From Micrasema longulum (Eukaryota > Arthropoda > Insecta > Trichoptera > Brachycentridae): a DNA stretch of 64,000 nt. The translations under genes and the position numbers were made by a program. Below are positions 22,500 through 33,065 of this stretch, one piece after another. The notes below the pieces were generated by a model. The model was not told the origin of the DNA and did not search any database. It worked only from the letters and a program-made list of their open reading frames with translations. The stretch lies in contig JAGVSM010001309.1 of assembly GCA_022494885.1 (NCBI GenBank), positions 124,001 through 188,000 on the forward strand, given 5' to 3'. The first letter of the stretch is position 1. Each line of letters opens with the position of its first letter.

Positions 22500-23035
22500 C
22501 CATGCATGATAATAATAATAATGTTTGGATAATTTATATAGCGCCATTTTTGTGAAAATCACCTCAAGGGCGCTGTACAATAAATAAATATCCCAACACG
22601 TCTTGCGGCTACAGAGCGCATGGACGGTTGAGATTCTAGTTCCTCGTCTCCAATTATGATATATTACAATTATGATATATATATGCTAGATAACAGAACT
22701 TCTTGCAGCTACAGAGTGTATGGACAATAAGAAATCTAGCCCCTATTTACATTTTTAATTTTTAATGTTTTATTTGACAATGAAGTTTAGAGTTTAAGTG
22801 ATATTTTAAAAACGAAATAAAAAGCAAATTTATAAAATTAGAATTTAGATAACAACAAGTCTTGCAGCTACTGAGCGCATGAACGGTTGAAATTCTAGAC
22901 CCCATTTACTAAATTTAGATATTTGATAGTTGCTAACATTTACATAATATGATAAAAATAATATGATAGCTAACATCACAAAAAGTCTTACAGCTTTAAA
23001 ACGCATCGACAAATGGAATTTCAACAACACAAGAA
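22500..23035. repeat. Diverged tandem repeat, four units of roughly 100-160 bases
   Basis: The core GTCTTGCGGCTACAGAGCGC, then ATGGACGGTTGA and ATTCTAG, occurs at about 22601, 22702, 22857 and 22982 with increasing divergence. It is preceded by an (AAT)n run and the word GGCGCTGTACAA. Unit spacing is uneven because of AT-rich insertions. Confidence 0.65.
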
Positions 23036-23439
23036 TGATTTTAAAAACTTAATAATAAAAAATAATTTTAAAAAACGCAATAATAATACATTGAGCAAAG
23101 AACTAGTAAGTATGGCAATTAAGTGAACATGTAACAGCACAAAAAGTAAAATATATAAAATGTAAGATATCTGGAGTTTGATTCCCGATAAGGTTGGAAT
23201 GTGATTTTGTTTTTTGAAAATATGTTTTACACGTAAATTTTAACAAAAACCAATTCTTGGGATTTTTTTCATACCTGCCTTTTAATAATATGTTTATTTA
23301 AATTTATTGTAAAAAGTATTAAAATTTTTAAAAACATGGCTAGCTTGAAATTTACGACGTATTTTTGTAATTTATGTCCTAGATATAAAAAATTACTATT
23401 ATTCATATGATAGGTACCTACATAAAAAATATTTTGAGT

Positions 23440-23745
23440 ATGTCCATAAGATTGTAGACGAGACTAGATTTCACCCCTAGGGAGTTATCAAGATTGAAAT
23501 TTACTACAACAGATAAGGACAACATCTTTGAAAAGGGAACATGGAAATTTAAGCGTTTACTGAATTTAAGACCTGTCATTGGCTGGTTTAAATTATCACT
23601 TTAAACAATGTAAAATATTCACAATTCAGTCTTTGTTTGAACATCCATATTTCTACGACTCTTTCTTTTGTTGAATTTATAAGCCGCAAAATTAATGACA
23701 AGACAATGTCCTTTCTCAAAAATGTTATTGCTTGTGTTGTTTTAA
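23440..23745 (+). repeat. Dispersed palindromic repeat family A
   Basis: It opens TATTTTGAGTATGTCCATAA, continues CCTAGGGAGTTATCAAGATTG and ACTACAACAGATAAGGACAAC, has a central ACCTGTCATTGGCTGGTTTA, and ends TCAAAAATGTTATTGC. This is one of the clearest examples of the family's opening sequence. Confidence 0.6.
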
Positions 23746-24034
23746 TTTACAATTGAGAATGTAGTGTAAATTATAATTATTGCACCACTGAAAGCGGAGT
23801 TTGCGTTCATTTCATTAATTATGTTTTTTTTCGCAAAATCATTACAAAGTTTCCTTTACCCTGCGTTATATACATATATTGGTGTATTTTTAGTGCGTAA
23901 CTTAATCTTCTTTCTGTTCAATACGGTTTTAGGTGTGAAATAGAACCAGAACCCTGGACACAAGCTTTTGACTTGATGCAATGGCTGCCCTCAAATAAAA
24001 ATTCTGACTAAGAAAATCGAGTGAATAAAAGTCC

Positions 24035-24295
24035 GCCTTGATGTGTAGAGGTTGACGTGTTCGCCTATCGTTCTTGGGGTCCTGGGTTCGAATCCTAGCA
24101 AGGTAGACGTAAAATAATATTGATTTAAAAAGCAATTTAAAATTCAAAATTTAATTGTTCCAAGACTGGCACCTTAACCGTTGGACTGATCACATTACCT
24201 TCATTTAACAGATTATCAAAATACGCTGCATTTGGTTTACTAATGCAGTGACCTATGCTTCACTGGGTGTGGAAAGGGTGATGATGATGATTTAA
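24035..24295 (+). mobile_element. SINE family B, variant head
   Basis: The head has TGTAGAGGTTGACGTGTTCGCC and a good B box GGGTTCGAATCC. Its anticodon region differs from the other copies (CTATCGTTCTTGGG). The body (GACTGGCACCTTAACCG, GACTGATCAC) and the GATGATGATGA tail follow the family pattern. Confidence 0.65.
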
Positions 24296-24464
24296 TTTAA
24301 TAGATAATGGATAAAATAGGTAAAAAACATAAATACATTAAAAGAAAAAAAATTAAATGTGGTTTAAAAAGAAACACTACTTATTTCACATTAAAAAAAA
24401 AACTAAATACGTAATTTCTGCTGTAATTTCTCTATATTTATTAAGTATTCTTTGTATATCAAAA

Positions 24465-24735
24465 TAATTCCCTTTCCGCATCTGATGATGCATAGAATAC
24501 TGCCTTGGTACACCAATCGCAGCGTTTCTTAGGCGTATCTTAGTCATTTTTGTTACATGAATGTTAGATGAACAGTTTTACTCTTCAGGTGCCAGTCTAG
24601 GAACTATGAAATATTCCAGAGAGAAAACATTTTTTTTAATAAACTATTTTCATGTTCACCATCTCGGGAACCGAACCCAAGACCTCACGTATGGTAGGCA
24701 AACGAGCTGACCACACCACGAGGCCGACATTCTTT
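24465..24735 (-). mobile_element. SINE family B, near full length
   Basis: Read on the minus strand: head GGCCTCGTGGTGTGGTCAGC, B box GGTTCGGTTCCCG, then the body and a short tail. It faces the copy at 24035-24295, forming an inverted pair 170 bases apart. Confidence 0.75.
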
Positions 24736-24744
24736 GTACGTTCT

Positions 24745-24870
24745 CAAATGTTAAAAAAAGGAGTATATTGTTAAGTGTCTATAGTACGGGTAACGTAACT
24801 CCAGTGAGGACACATTATTTTTATTTATTTAAATTTAATAAATAAAGGAGACAAATAAATAAATATCATT
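24745..24870 (+). mobile_element. LINE lineage 3, 3'-UTR tail (family I)
   Basis: It contains TATTGTTAAGTGTCTATAGT, ACTCCAGTGAGGACACATTA and TTTTTATTTATT, then an (AAATA)n tail. It directly follows the SINE head at 24735. Confidence 0.55.
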
Positions 24871-24874
24871 CCAG

Positions 24875-26085
24875 TAGTATTCTGAATTCAAATGTTTTGA
24901 CAATAATACTGTAGGTAAGTCTTTTTAACAGTACTTCCAACATTAAAATGCTACTCACCTGCCAACGCTTATGAATGAATAAACGATATCATGTACCCGA
25001 TCATCACCGGAAGTAGGCAGCTCTTACCAGCTGCCGAAAAAAATAATAGCGTACTTCTAAGTTTATTAATATGTATTTAGCGAAGCTCACTTTAATTCGC
25101 CGTGTGGGCGCTCACTAGAGCAGACATATTGCATAGCGCAGGACTATTTTGTTACATTTGTTTAGTGTTAAATTAGGTCCGCACAGGATCCGTTGTTGTA
25201 CGATCCTGCTAATAGGTCGCTTTATTCGAGAGGGTTTTGCCAATAAGTGAAAATAAACCTTGTGCTGTTTAGTGCCGTTGGTAACCAATTTTACAGTAAT
25301 GCGTAAAACAGCTACTCTCTATTAAAATTTAATCAAAATCAAAATAGATGTACTTCACTATTAACATTTTACGGCATAATATTGGTGTGTAGTGCTTTGT
25401 GAGTTTTCTGGGATTTATGGTGGAAACATAAAATACTTCATTGATTTTACGCTAACAAACGGTGAGTTTACGAATTTGATAAAAAAATTGTTTTATTATC
25501 TTAACTATAAACAAATGAGGGCACTACTTCCAAACCCAGCAAAATCCATATTTTTTTATTTTGAGCAAATCACTAAAAACTGGTATCTGTGTTTTTCTTA
25601 AAATGCAAAGTAAGTAAATATGTGATTTCACTTAGGTAACCCGTACCGAAGATACTACTTATTATAAAGATATTATACTGATCTGTATTTGTAATAAGAA
25701 AACGAATAAATTATGTGTTGACCGATAAAATTGGCATTTTTTCAAACTGTCCAATTGAACTTCCTCGTTTTTTCAAGAAATTTTCGTTCAGAATTTCAAA
25801 CTAAAATAATTTTTTTTGTCACGTTGTTTTTCAAAGAATTAATATGTTATTTGATTTATCGTCGACCGTTATTCCTCACATATTTTCAAGAATTTTGTAA
25901 GAGGTGAAGATACGTTGATTGTAAAGAACCACATATGTACAGTATCTGTATACCCACGTGTACTGCTGACAAGCTTATTGTACGATAATCAATTGCTAGA
26001 TTCAATAGTTTACAATAAATGAGTAGGCATGTCGAACCTGAGGTATTCACTTACAAGTTAAAACCGTCAAAGTATCTTACTTGAC
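24875..26085. other. Unassigned spacer
   Basis: The segment at about 25080-25300 is less AT-rich than its neighbours but has no open frame or repeat match. Confidence 0.3.
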
Positions 26086-26189
26086 AAGTTGAGTTATTTT
26101 GTAAATTCGAATTTTTTAAATACGTGTTCTGCCGCGGTACCAATGCGAATGACACGTAACATTTATGACATGTGCTGGTTAAACGCACT

Positions 26190-26343
26190 GTTAGCTTTTT
26201 TTTATCGATTCCGTTCAGGAAACTTTAATGAACCCCATGAAAGACCAGAACATAAGGTTGAAGATGAAGAATTGAAAGCGATATATAGAGGAAGCAGACC
26301 CATCTCGAACTACGACCAATCAGAAGCAATATTTAAAAAATAA
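26190..26343 (+). pseudogene. Mariner transposase N-terminal fragment
   Basis: YRFRSGNFNEPHERPEHKVE, then DEELKAIYRGSRPISNYDQS, resembles the segment between the two helix-turn-helix motifs of mariner transposases (RSGNF, then an acidic DEDELKALIE-type stretch). About 50 codons, ending in a stop. Without the catalytic domain the call rests on this one block. Confidence 0.5.
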
Positions 26344-26377
26344 ACATATTTCTGCTTTATATATAATTTTTAAATAT

Positions 26378-26575
26378 AATGGGGTTCAGTGCTATATAAG
26401 CTGCTTACGTCACGGCGACCTGTGTAGATTTGTGACGGGTCCTAAATTCGTTCTCGCCTTCCAAGTCCAGGTCTTTAAAGAGCCAATTAGGTAGGGGGCG
26501 AGCGCTCTAACATCCTCAGGATTGACCTAGGGGGACCCCCGAGAATACGAATTATTTTGTTACATAAAGCATTAC
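26378..26575 (+). repeat. Dispersed repeat family F
   Basis: GC-rich for this window. It shares CAGTGCTAT, TACGTCACNGCGACCTGTG, TCGCCTTCCAAG, GGGNCGAGC and AATCCTCAGG with about 34988-35240. It follows a mariner N-terminal fragment, while the other copy precedes a mariner C-terminal fragment. Confidence 0.55.
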
Positions 26576-27274
26576 AGCTATTTAGAATGGGTTGTATTAA
26601 CCCTAATATTTAAATTTTGGAGCGATTTTCTTTGCCTCGTAAACAACCGTGTTAGTGAATGGAAATCAAGAGTGGAAGATAAGGGTAACAAACTCAGATC
26701 TTCTGATTCGGAGTCCGCGACGCTACAGTCTCTTACCAGCTATATTTATTCAAAACGTCATCTGGTAAGATAGGTATATCCTCTAAATAAATATTTACCT
26801 TTTCTGATCCAAATTACTGTTTTTTTCTTAATTACAAAAAATGTATCTTACATCCAAGTACGTGTGGATACTAGCATTATTTTTAAAAAAATATTTATGT
26901 TTATTTTGACAAAAAATTTAGAAGATATTTAGCCTTGTTCTAAAAAAACTGTGGTTGTGAGGGGTAAAAAACCTATTGAAAAAAAAAATAGTATGACGAT
27001 AAATGAATCAGTTTTCTTACAGTATTAATTAATGATGGGAATAATCGAAATATTTAGGTAATCAAAATACGAGCATTCGAGACATGCAAATAATCGAATT
27101 CAAACATCGAATCAATCGATTTTTTTAAACCGTGAAATGTAAGAAAACAGCCAAAAAAATAAACAAACATTGTTCATTGTTAGGTTGGGGGGTATACATG
27201 TGTAATAACAAAGTACTTCAAAATAATAATTCGGAAGTTCAGCCCTACGGGAAATTTGATATAAAACATGTTTT

Positions 27275-27760
27275 ATTATGCACGGTAAAAATTAGAACAA
27301 TAAATTGTAAATTTCTTAAAAATGTATGAAAGAAAGTTCGCCGAAATCAACCAATAATATAACGTTGTGATAGTTATAAGTCGGCCTCGTGGTGTCATGG
27401 TCCGCACGTTTGCCTACCATGCAAGAGGTCTAGGGTTCGATTCCCGACATGATTGATTTGAAATATTTATTTATAAGGGTTTTTTCACACTAAAATATTT
27501 CATAGGCCCTGGACTGGTATCTTAAGCGTAAGGCTGATCATCTGACCTTCACGTAACATAAAATGATAAAAATACGCTGCGATTGGTTTACCAATGCAGT
27601 GCTCTATGCACCATCGGGTGCGTAAAGGGAATGATGATGATGATAGTTATCCTATTTCCGGGAAACAAACTAACAGACGTGAACTTAATACGTCACACGC
27701 AGAGTAATTTGAAAATAAATTCAAAATTAAAATCATAGCGCTGATGATACGACACACAAA
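27275..27760 (-). repeat. Dispersed repeat family D, interrupted by a SINE
   Basis: The left part (27275-27377) has GCACGGTAAAAATTAGAACA and AAATTTCTTAAAAATGTA. The right part (27642-27760) has ACGTCACACGCAGAGTAATTT and TCATAGCGCTGATGATACGA. Together they align with the uninterrupted copies at 35640-35970, 40680-41010 and 58750-59060. Only the SINE 27378-27641 separates them. Confidence 0.65.
27369..27650 (+). mobile_element. SINE family B, full length with 9-bp target duplication
   Basis: The SINE is 27378-27641, flanked by GATAGTTAT at 27369-27377 and 27642-27650. The head GGCCTCGTGGTGTCATGG and B box GGGTTCGATTCCCG are nearly intact, and the tail is (GAT)n. One of the two best preserved copies here. 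It sits inside family D, inside the hAT-like element, so it is the youngest layer. Confidence 0.85.
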
Positions 27761-27939
27761 AATGTTAAAAGTTGTGAATGTTTACCAACATCTTTATCAG
27801 CTCAGGTTAGTCCCTTTATATTACAAACACGAACCCATAGCAACAATTTATTTAACATTACATACTTGAATTTTATTGAACACGAATTATATTTTGCACT
27901 TCCCAAAAATCATTAAAATTAATTACCATTGCTTTTGAA

Positions 27940-28085
27940 ATGTCATGTCAGAATTCATATCTCGATTGTCTTGAAATGTCAAGTCCGTAATCATATTTCG
28001 ACTGTCTCGAAATCTCATGTCCGAAATCATATTTCGATTGTCTCGAAATCTCAAGTCCGAAGTCATATCTCGATTGTCTCGGAAA
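27940..28085 (-). repeat. 36-bp tandem repeat, four units, open on the minus strand
   Basis: On the minus strand each unit encodes a 12-residue variant of FRDNRNMISDMR, with four successive units and no stop inside a 76-codon frame (27923-28150). The DNA unit contains TCTCGAAATCTCAAGTCCGA. It lies inside the hAT-like element, and the related TCGAAAT words in its ends suggest it arose by expansion of subterminal sequence. I see no reason to call it a gene. Confidence 0.7.
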
Positions 28086-28254
28086 ACCATTTCGAATGAA
28101 TTCACTCGAGATATCTCGATTATTTTTCCAATTAGTACAAGTGAACTCAATTAGTTGTAAGCATTTTGAAATGTCTCGATCTTTTAATAATCGAATATTT
28201 CGATTATTTTAATTCGATTATTCCCACCATTAGTATTAATATAATATTTTATAT

Positions 28255-28545
28255 TTACACTAGCGGATCCAACTGACATTGTCCTGCCTGAACGTTGGCT
28301 TGCCTGCTATTAGGGGGTACAGAGTGACATTTACGTGACATTTGACATTGAGTTTGACATTTCAATATTTTCCATTTCACCTACCGGGTCCAACTGTAAA
28401 TTCAAATCATCCAAGGACCTACTCAAACACACCAAAAAAAAATTCATCAAAATCGGTTTAGTCGTTTATATAACTTTAATTATGACTTTAATTGTAAAAA
28501 AATAAATAATTTTAACTACTCGTATTATTACAATAACTGCGGAAC
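28255..28545 (+). repeat. RTE-like LINE 3' end or related retroposon tail
   Basis: It contains CCAAGGACCTACTCAAACAC and ATCAAAATCGGTTTAGTCG, the sort of 'AAAATCGGTT.AG.CGTTT' motif common near the 3' end of arthropod RTE-type retroposons. A related motif AATCGGTCCAGTAGTTTTTC lies near 47400. No coding sequence in this copy. Confidence 0.35.
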
Positions 28546-28560
28546 AACCTGCTCGAAAAA

Positions 28561-29860
28561 ATGACACAGGTAAACTTTTTTAAATCACTCGCAAGATCTG
28601 TGTTAAATGCTCGATCACTTCAGGAGCTGCAAAAAACTCTGATGAAACGATTGAATCGGACCAAAATAAACCGCGTAAAGGAAATGTGGCGTGGTCATTT
28701 CCAGAGAGTATTTAATCGCCGCCCCGAGTACTTAATTGCGAAGAGACTGGGTAAATGGAGAGATCACCGCATTGCAGAAAAAGGGTGATCCATTAAACTG
28801 TGATAACTATCGTGGCATCACGCTTCTAAGTGTACTGGGGAAAGTACTTGCGTACATAATGCCTTCTGCAAAGAGTTTGAGAATACATTACGTAAATATA
28901 AATAGAGAACTAGGCGGGTTTCCTACCTGGTAGGTCATGCGCGGATCATATCCACAACATATGCTGTATTCTACAGGCGAACAAAGAACTAAATAGTTCC
29001 TTGGCAACGTGTATATAAAGAAAAAGCGTTTGATAGTCCGCTCAGACCTACACTCTGGAAACCACTTGAGGCATGTGGGGTGCCTATAAAACTAGTCAAA
29101 CTTATCAAACCCCCTCACTCAAGTAATGAATGCTCTGCGACCTAGATTATGCCGATAATGCAGTTATTATTGCTGAGGGTCTTAAAGTCACTGTAGGTAG
29201 GCTAAGTAGATACTCTGCATGCTTGGATTTAAACTAAAAACCCATAGGCTGTGTAACACTTCGTGTGCCTTGATGCTCAAATCACTTGACTCTGTCAAAC
29301 CAAGGCATCAAAATGTCAAAAGTTTATCTGGGGCAGCTTTTAAAGAAGCTTTTAAAAGGCTGTATAAAAATCGGATATTTACTAAGTTAAAACTAAATGC
29401 AGCTAATATAATTCCTGTATAACACATATTATCCTCTATTAATGCAAATCGTGGCACCTCTTTAGTGCACAAAGTGACAAAATATTGAGTTTTGAGAATA
29501 AATGTCTCTCGGGAAGAATCTTGGGTGTGCGGTGATTTAACTTCTTTAAGAATGACAAGCAGCAAACTCCGTACAACTGTCATCAAGCAGAGGTAAAACG
29601 GTTGATAAGGCTATATACTGCGGATGTTTCCTGAGAGCCTTAACAACGCTTGCCTATTTTACACGGCATCAGTTTCTTGACGTCCTGTACGACCGCTGCT
29701 ATTTGTCAGCAGTTCATGTCAGAACCACGAGATGCGAACCTGACTTGGGAGGATGCACAGGAGCTGTCAACTGATAGAGATGCCTGGAGGCTCTTTGTGT
29801 GAAGCAAATCGTCTATCTAGAGAGAGGATATGGTATGAAGATGATGATTATTACTAAATT
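28561..29860 (+). pseudogene. LINE lineage 2 reverse transcriptase, degenerate copy
   Basis: Non-LTR retrotransposon remains in successive frames. 28561-28787 includes INRVKEMWRGHFQRVFNR. 28736-28930 includes the RT segment KKGDPLNCDNYRGITLLS, diagnostic of the finger region of LINE RTs. Later pieces near 29135 suggest the remnant of the catalytic segment (CRDLDYADN-like, broken). The 3' end (about 29620-29850) gives SLNNACLFYTAS, then RERIWYEDDDYY, matching the tails at 3287-3610 and 45675-45895. Many frameshifts and deletions, and no intact catalytic motif. Confidence 0.7.
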
Positions 29861-29869
29861 TATATCTTC

Positions 29870-31000
29870 AAAAAAATTTTTATTAAATCTTGACAAATAT
29901 ATTCACACCCTGGTAAAAAAAGCTTCCTTGAATGACAGAATTTCAAGAGACGCAAGCACGGCAAATAGTTTACGGTATAAAGTTTGCTCGCAGTGACAAC
30001 AAAATGAAAAATATATATAGTGTTTCCAGAAAAAATTCACTAAATCAGTTCTAAAAACGCCACGAGTAAATAAGGGACGTACTTGCTCTGAAAAGAATGA
30101 AAGAAAGTTCGTGTTGTTTTAAAACAATTCTGGTTGAGGAAGGGTCAACATGATTTATTTATTGTGAGAAAAAATCAGTGATGTTAACCAAATCAATTTT
30201 AAAATCAAAACTCATATGTTAGGTATAATAAAATAAGAAAAAATATCAAAAACATTTTTTTTTTCTAAATGTTAGTTTGATTTAAACTATTACAGATAGG
30301 TGCAATTTTTAATTACCCGTTATCTTAAAGTAGTTGCTCGAATTACGATCGTATCACTAAATTAAGTAACACCACTTAAGCAGTAGTATGGTTTGAAAAA
30401 TTCTTTACAATTAAGGTTATCTCTATTATTTTACCGTAGAATTTCCTAGTCGAAGAAGTAAATTAGAATTGAATTTGCGTAAAAACAGGTTTATAGGCAA
30501 ATTAACTTCCAATTTCTGTACGTACATACCCAAATAGGGTTTTAACGATAACGGTAGAGTGATTTCTTCCGAGCGACGCGACGTCGGATATTTTTTTACA
30601 TTGGTTTATAATACGCATATTTTAAACTACCCGAAAACGAGATGTTTCGTGCCCTAACGAGCAAATGGCTGGTATTACGTAACCGCACCATGCTTGCACG
30701 GAATGTTTTTTAAAGATGCCCTCGGCGGGCAAGACGTGTGACGTCAAAATGATATTTGGCCAGCTGTAAGGCAATTTGCATGTGCTTGTTTTTAAACCCG
30801 AAAATTATATTAGTAAACTTGTTTTTTATGCGTGGAATGAATCGTTAAAAATTGCTTTCAACGTTTATTTAATATGTTTTTAACGTTATTCTCGACTTGT
30901 GAAAATAAACATTATGTTAGCATCGGATAATCAATCATGAAAATGCATTTCTGCTTATTATGTGATATTAAATCTAAATAAACATAATGTTACCTATTAT
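29870..31000. other. Unassigned spacer
   Basis: The segment 30540-30790 has higher GC with CpG-containing words (GCGACGCGACGTCGG, TGACGTCA) but no open frame and no second copy in the window. It could be an unrecognised element or a regulatory stretch. I cannot tell which. Confidence 0.3.
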
Positions 31001-31004
31001 ATTC

Positions 31005-31160
31005 ACCATCATTATCATTTATTATCCCCATCTAATGACATAAAGGACACTACGCTAGTGCACCAAACGCAACGTGTTGTGATGGTTTTTCGTAACATGA
31101 AAGTGAGATGATCGGCCAGGTGCCAGCACAGAAAATGTGAAATGTTTATTAAATGTAAAA
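31005..31160 (-). mobile_element. SINE family B, partial
   Basis: The tail-proximal half (ATTATCCCCATCTAATG, AACATGAAAGTGAGATGATC, CAGGTGCCAGCAC) is recognisable. The head is absent. Confidence 0.5.
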
Positions 31161-31429
31161 ACATTATTTTTATTTAAAAGAGGACATGTAAACCATGTAC
31201 ATTATACTACGGTGTAAAATAAAATATTAATATGGTACTACAATAATAATATCAAATTACAACTTGGGAATTCGTTCAATTAATTCAATGGTACCTAGAA
31301 AAGCATATTTTTTTAGCTGTGCACTGTGCAGTGGTTAGTGGTTATGGCGTTTTTCACTATGATTTATTAGTGTTTGTGATCCACTCCACACTAGGATGCT
31401 TAATGAAGACAATTTAATAACTTAATAAT

Positions 31430-31605
31430 TATGGTGGCCTCCATGGTGTAATAGCTAAGAGATTTAAATCACATAAGGACTTCTGGGTTTGAATTTCGGT
31501 GGGAGCACAAACAATTTTGTGAATTTTTTCAAGCCTGGGTGTTCTGTGATGTAATACACCAGTGTGATTGAGCCTCCTGGTCTCTTGTGAATAAAAAAAT
31601 ATGGT
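31430..31605 (+). mobile_element. SINE family L (different tRNA-like head)
   Basis: A-box-like TGGTGTAATAGCTAAG and B-box-like GGGTTTGAATTTC are spaced as in a tRNA. The body differs from family B (TTCAAGCCTGGGTGTTCTGTGATGTAATAC in pieces). Only one copy seen. Confidence 0.5.
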
Positions 31606-31756
31606 AAAAAAACAGGAATTTAAAAAGACGGAAAATTATTTCGAGAGGGGAATAGGGAAGTAGGCATAAGCATTTACAGGACTTATGTCCAGTAAATTCT
31701 AGCCTTAAATATTTTCTTTCTCTAAAAGGTTTCTTATTTCAGTAAAAACATTATCA

Positions 31757-31925
31757 ATCTAGATTATATCGCATCCGTTCGTTGCATGATATATTTTTTT
31801 GTTGTTTTTTTTCTTTATTTAAATTATATTTAATACGCTTAAAATAGATGGAAAAGTTATTTTTAAAATCTTTGATAGAAAATTTAAAAAAATATTCGAA
31901 AAATAAATATGTTTGGAAACAACTG
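31757..31925. repeat. Direct repeat J, copy 1
   Basis: It matches 32553-32722 in the same orientation: ATCTAGATTAT, TTGCATGATATAT, TTTTTGTT, ACGCT.AAAATAGATG, AAAATCTTTGATAGAAAAT. About 630 bases separate the copies. Confidence 0.55.
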
Positions 31926-32552
31926 ATTGAGAAAATTAAAATTGGTATCCTTTAACGTACAATTAGGATGCAATAAAATGGTTTTATGTTGGTATTTCAA
32001 GCACAAATAATAATAAGAATGCATCTTTTCCCAGAATCCTTAATTATTATTTTTTTTTAAATTCTGAAATCGATGTATATTTTTTCACTGTAAACAATTA
32101 TAAAGAAAATTTTAGAACATTAATTACAAAAATTAATTACTATTTAATCTAATTGTACCTATTAAAAAATGTTTGACGTGCTTTATTTTTTGTGTCATTA
32201 ATATTATATTATATTTATTTTCTCATGTTTGAAAGAAGAAAGGAAAGAAGGCTGATCTGGTGTTACCCGTGTGCAACCGCGGACGAAAGGTTTTTTTTAA
32301 GACAGAGTCGGAAAAAAATAATCTTTTCACACGTTTTTTTTCATTATTATTGTTATATTTTATTTCTTTACAATTTAAATTATACAGATGGTTTTTCACG
32401 GGTACACTTTTATTCTTTTTTAAAAATTGTATTTACTATAATTAATAAAAAAAAACTATAATTGGCCTTTAATTTCGGTTTATTTGTAAATACTGTATTT
32501 TTTTGGTTACAATAGCTGTTGTTTTCGATTTATAAATAAAATAAAATGATAA

Positions 32553-32722
32553 AATCTAGATTATAATAGTGTATTCCTTCATTGCATGATATATATTTTT
32601 TTGTTATATTTTTAATTTATTTTAATGATATTTCATACGCTAAAAATAGATGTTAATATAATTTATAAAATCTTTGATAGAAAATATAAAAAAACATTTA
32701 GAAAAATAGATTTGTTTCAAAT
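32553..32722. repeat. Direct repeat J, copy 2
   Basis: Partner of 31757-31925. The intervening segment has no recognised protein, so an LTR pair is not supported. Confidence 0.55.
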
Positions 32723-33065
32723 TTGCTGCACTGTGCAATGGTTGCTCTCGTGAAAATATAATGCATGGTTTTTTTTATTATCTTGAGTTTATTTATTGAT
32801 GGAAAGTGCGAAAGTCATTTTTTCATTTTGCTTTACATAATTGTAGGGCACATGGACATTTGAATTTAGGCAATTTACAGCGTTGCTTTGTTGATTTACA
32901 TACCATTCAATGAATCGTTTCATTTTTGTGAACTACAGATAAAGGAATCTGAGCCATCAATCATTTACGCTTCTTTAGACCTATCTTGACTACGTACCTA
33001 AATTTTAGAATCACAAAATCGTTTGTAAAATTTGTTTTAGGTAATTTTATGCTTAATATTATGGT

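Larger units (their letters stand above)
27022..28240. mobile_element. hAT-like non-autonomous element with nested insertions
   Basis: The ends are TAATGATGGGAATAATCGAA (27030) and the reverse complement of TAATGGTGGGAATAATCGAA (ending 28232), matching at 19 of 20 positions. They are flanked by GTATTAAT at 27022-27029 and 28233-28240, an exact 8-bp duplication as made by hAT transposases. The terminal bases TA are unusual for hAT (normally CA). Inside are a family D repeat, itself split by a SINE, and a 36-bp tandem array. No transposase remains. Confidence 0.75.

Noticed and set aside
22500..23035. CRISPR array
   Set aside because: The repeats are few, diverged and unevenly spaced, and the genome is eukaryotic.
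27923..28150. Repeat-bearing minus-strand frame as a structural protein
   Set aside because: It lies wholly inside a non-autonomous transposon. A 36-bp tandem repeat stays open automatically if one unit is open.
31757..32722. LTR retrotransposon with 170-bp LTRs
   Set aside because: No TG/CA ends, primer-binding site, polypurine tract or gag-pol sequence between the repeats.
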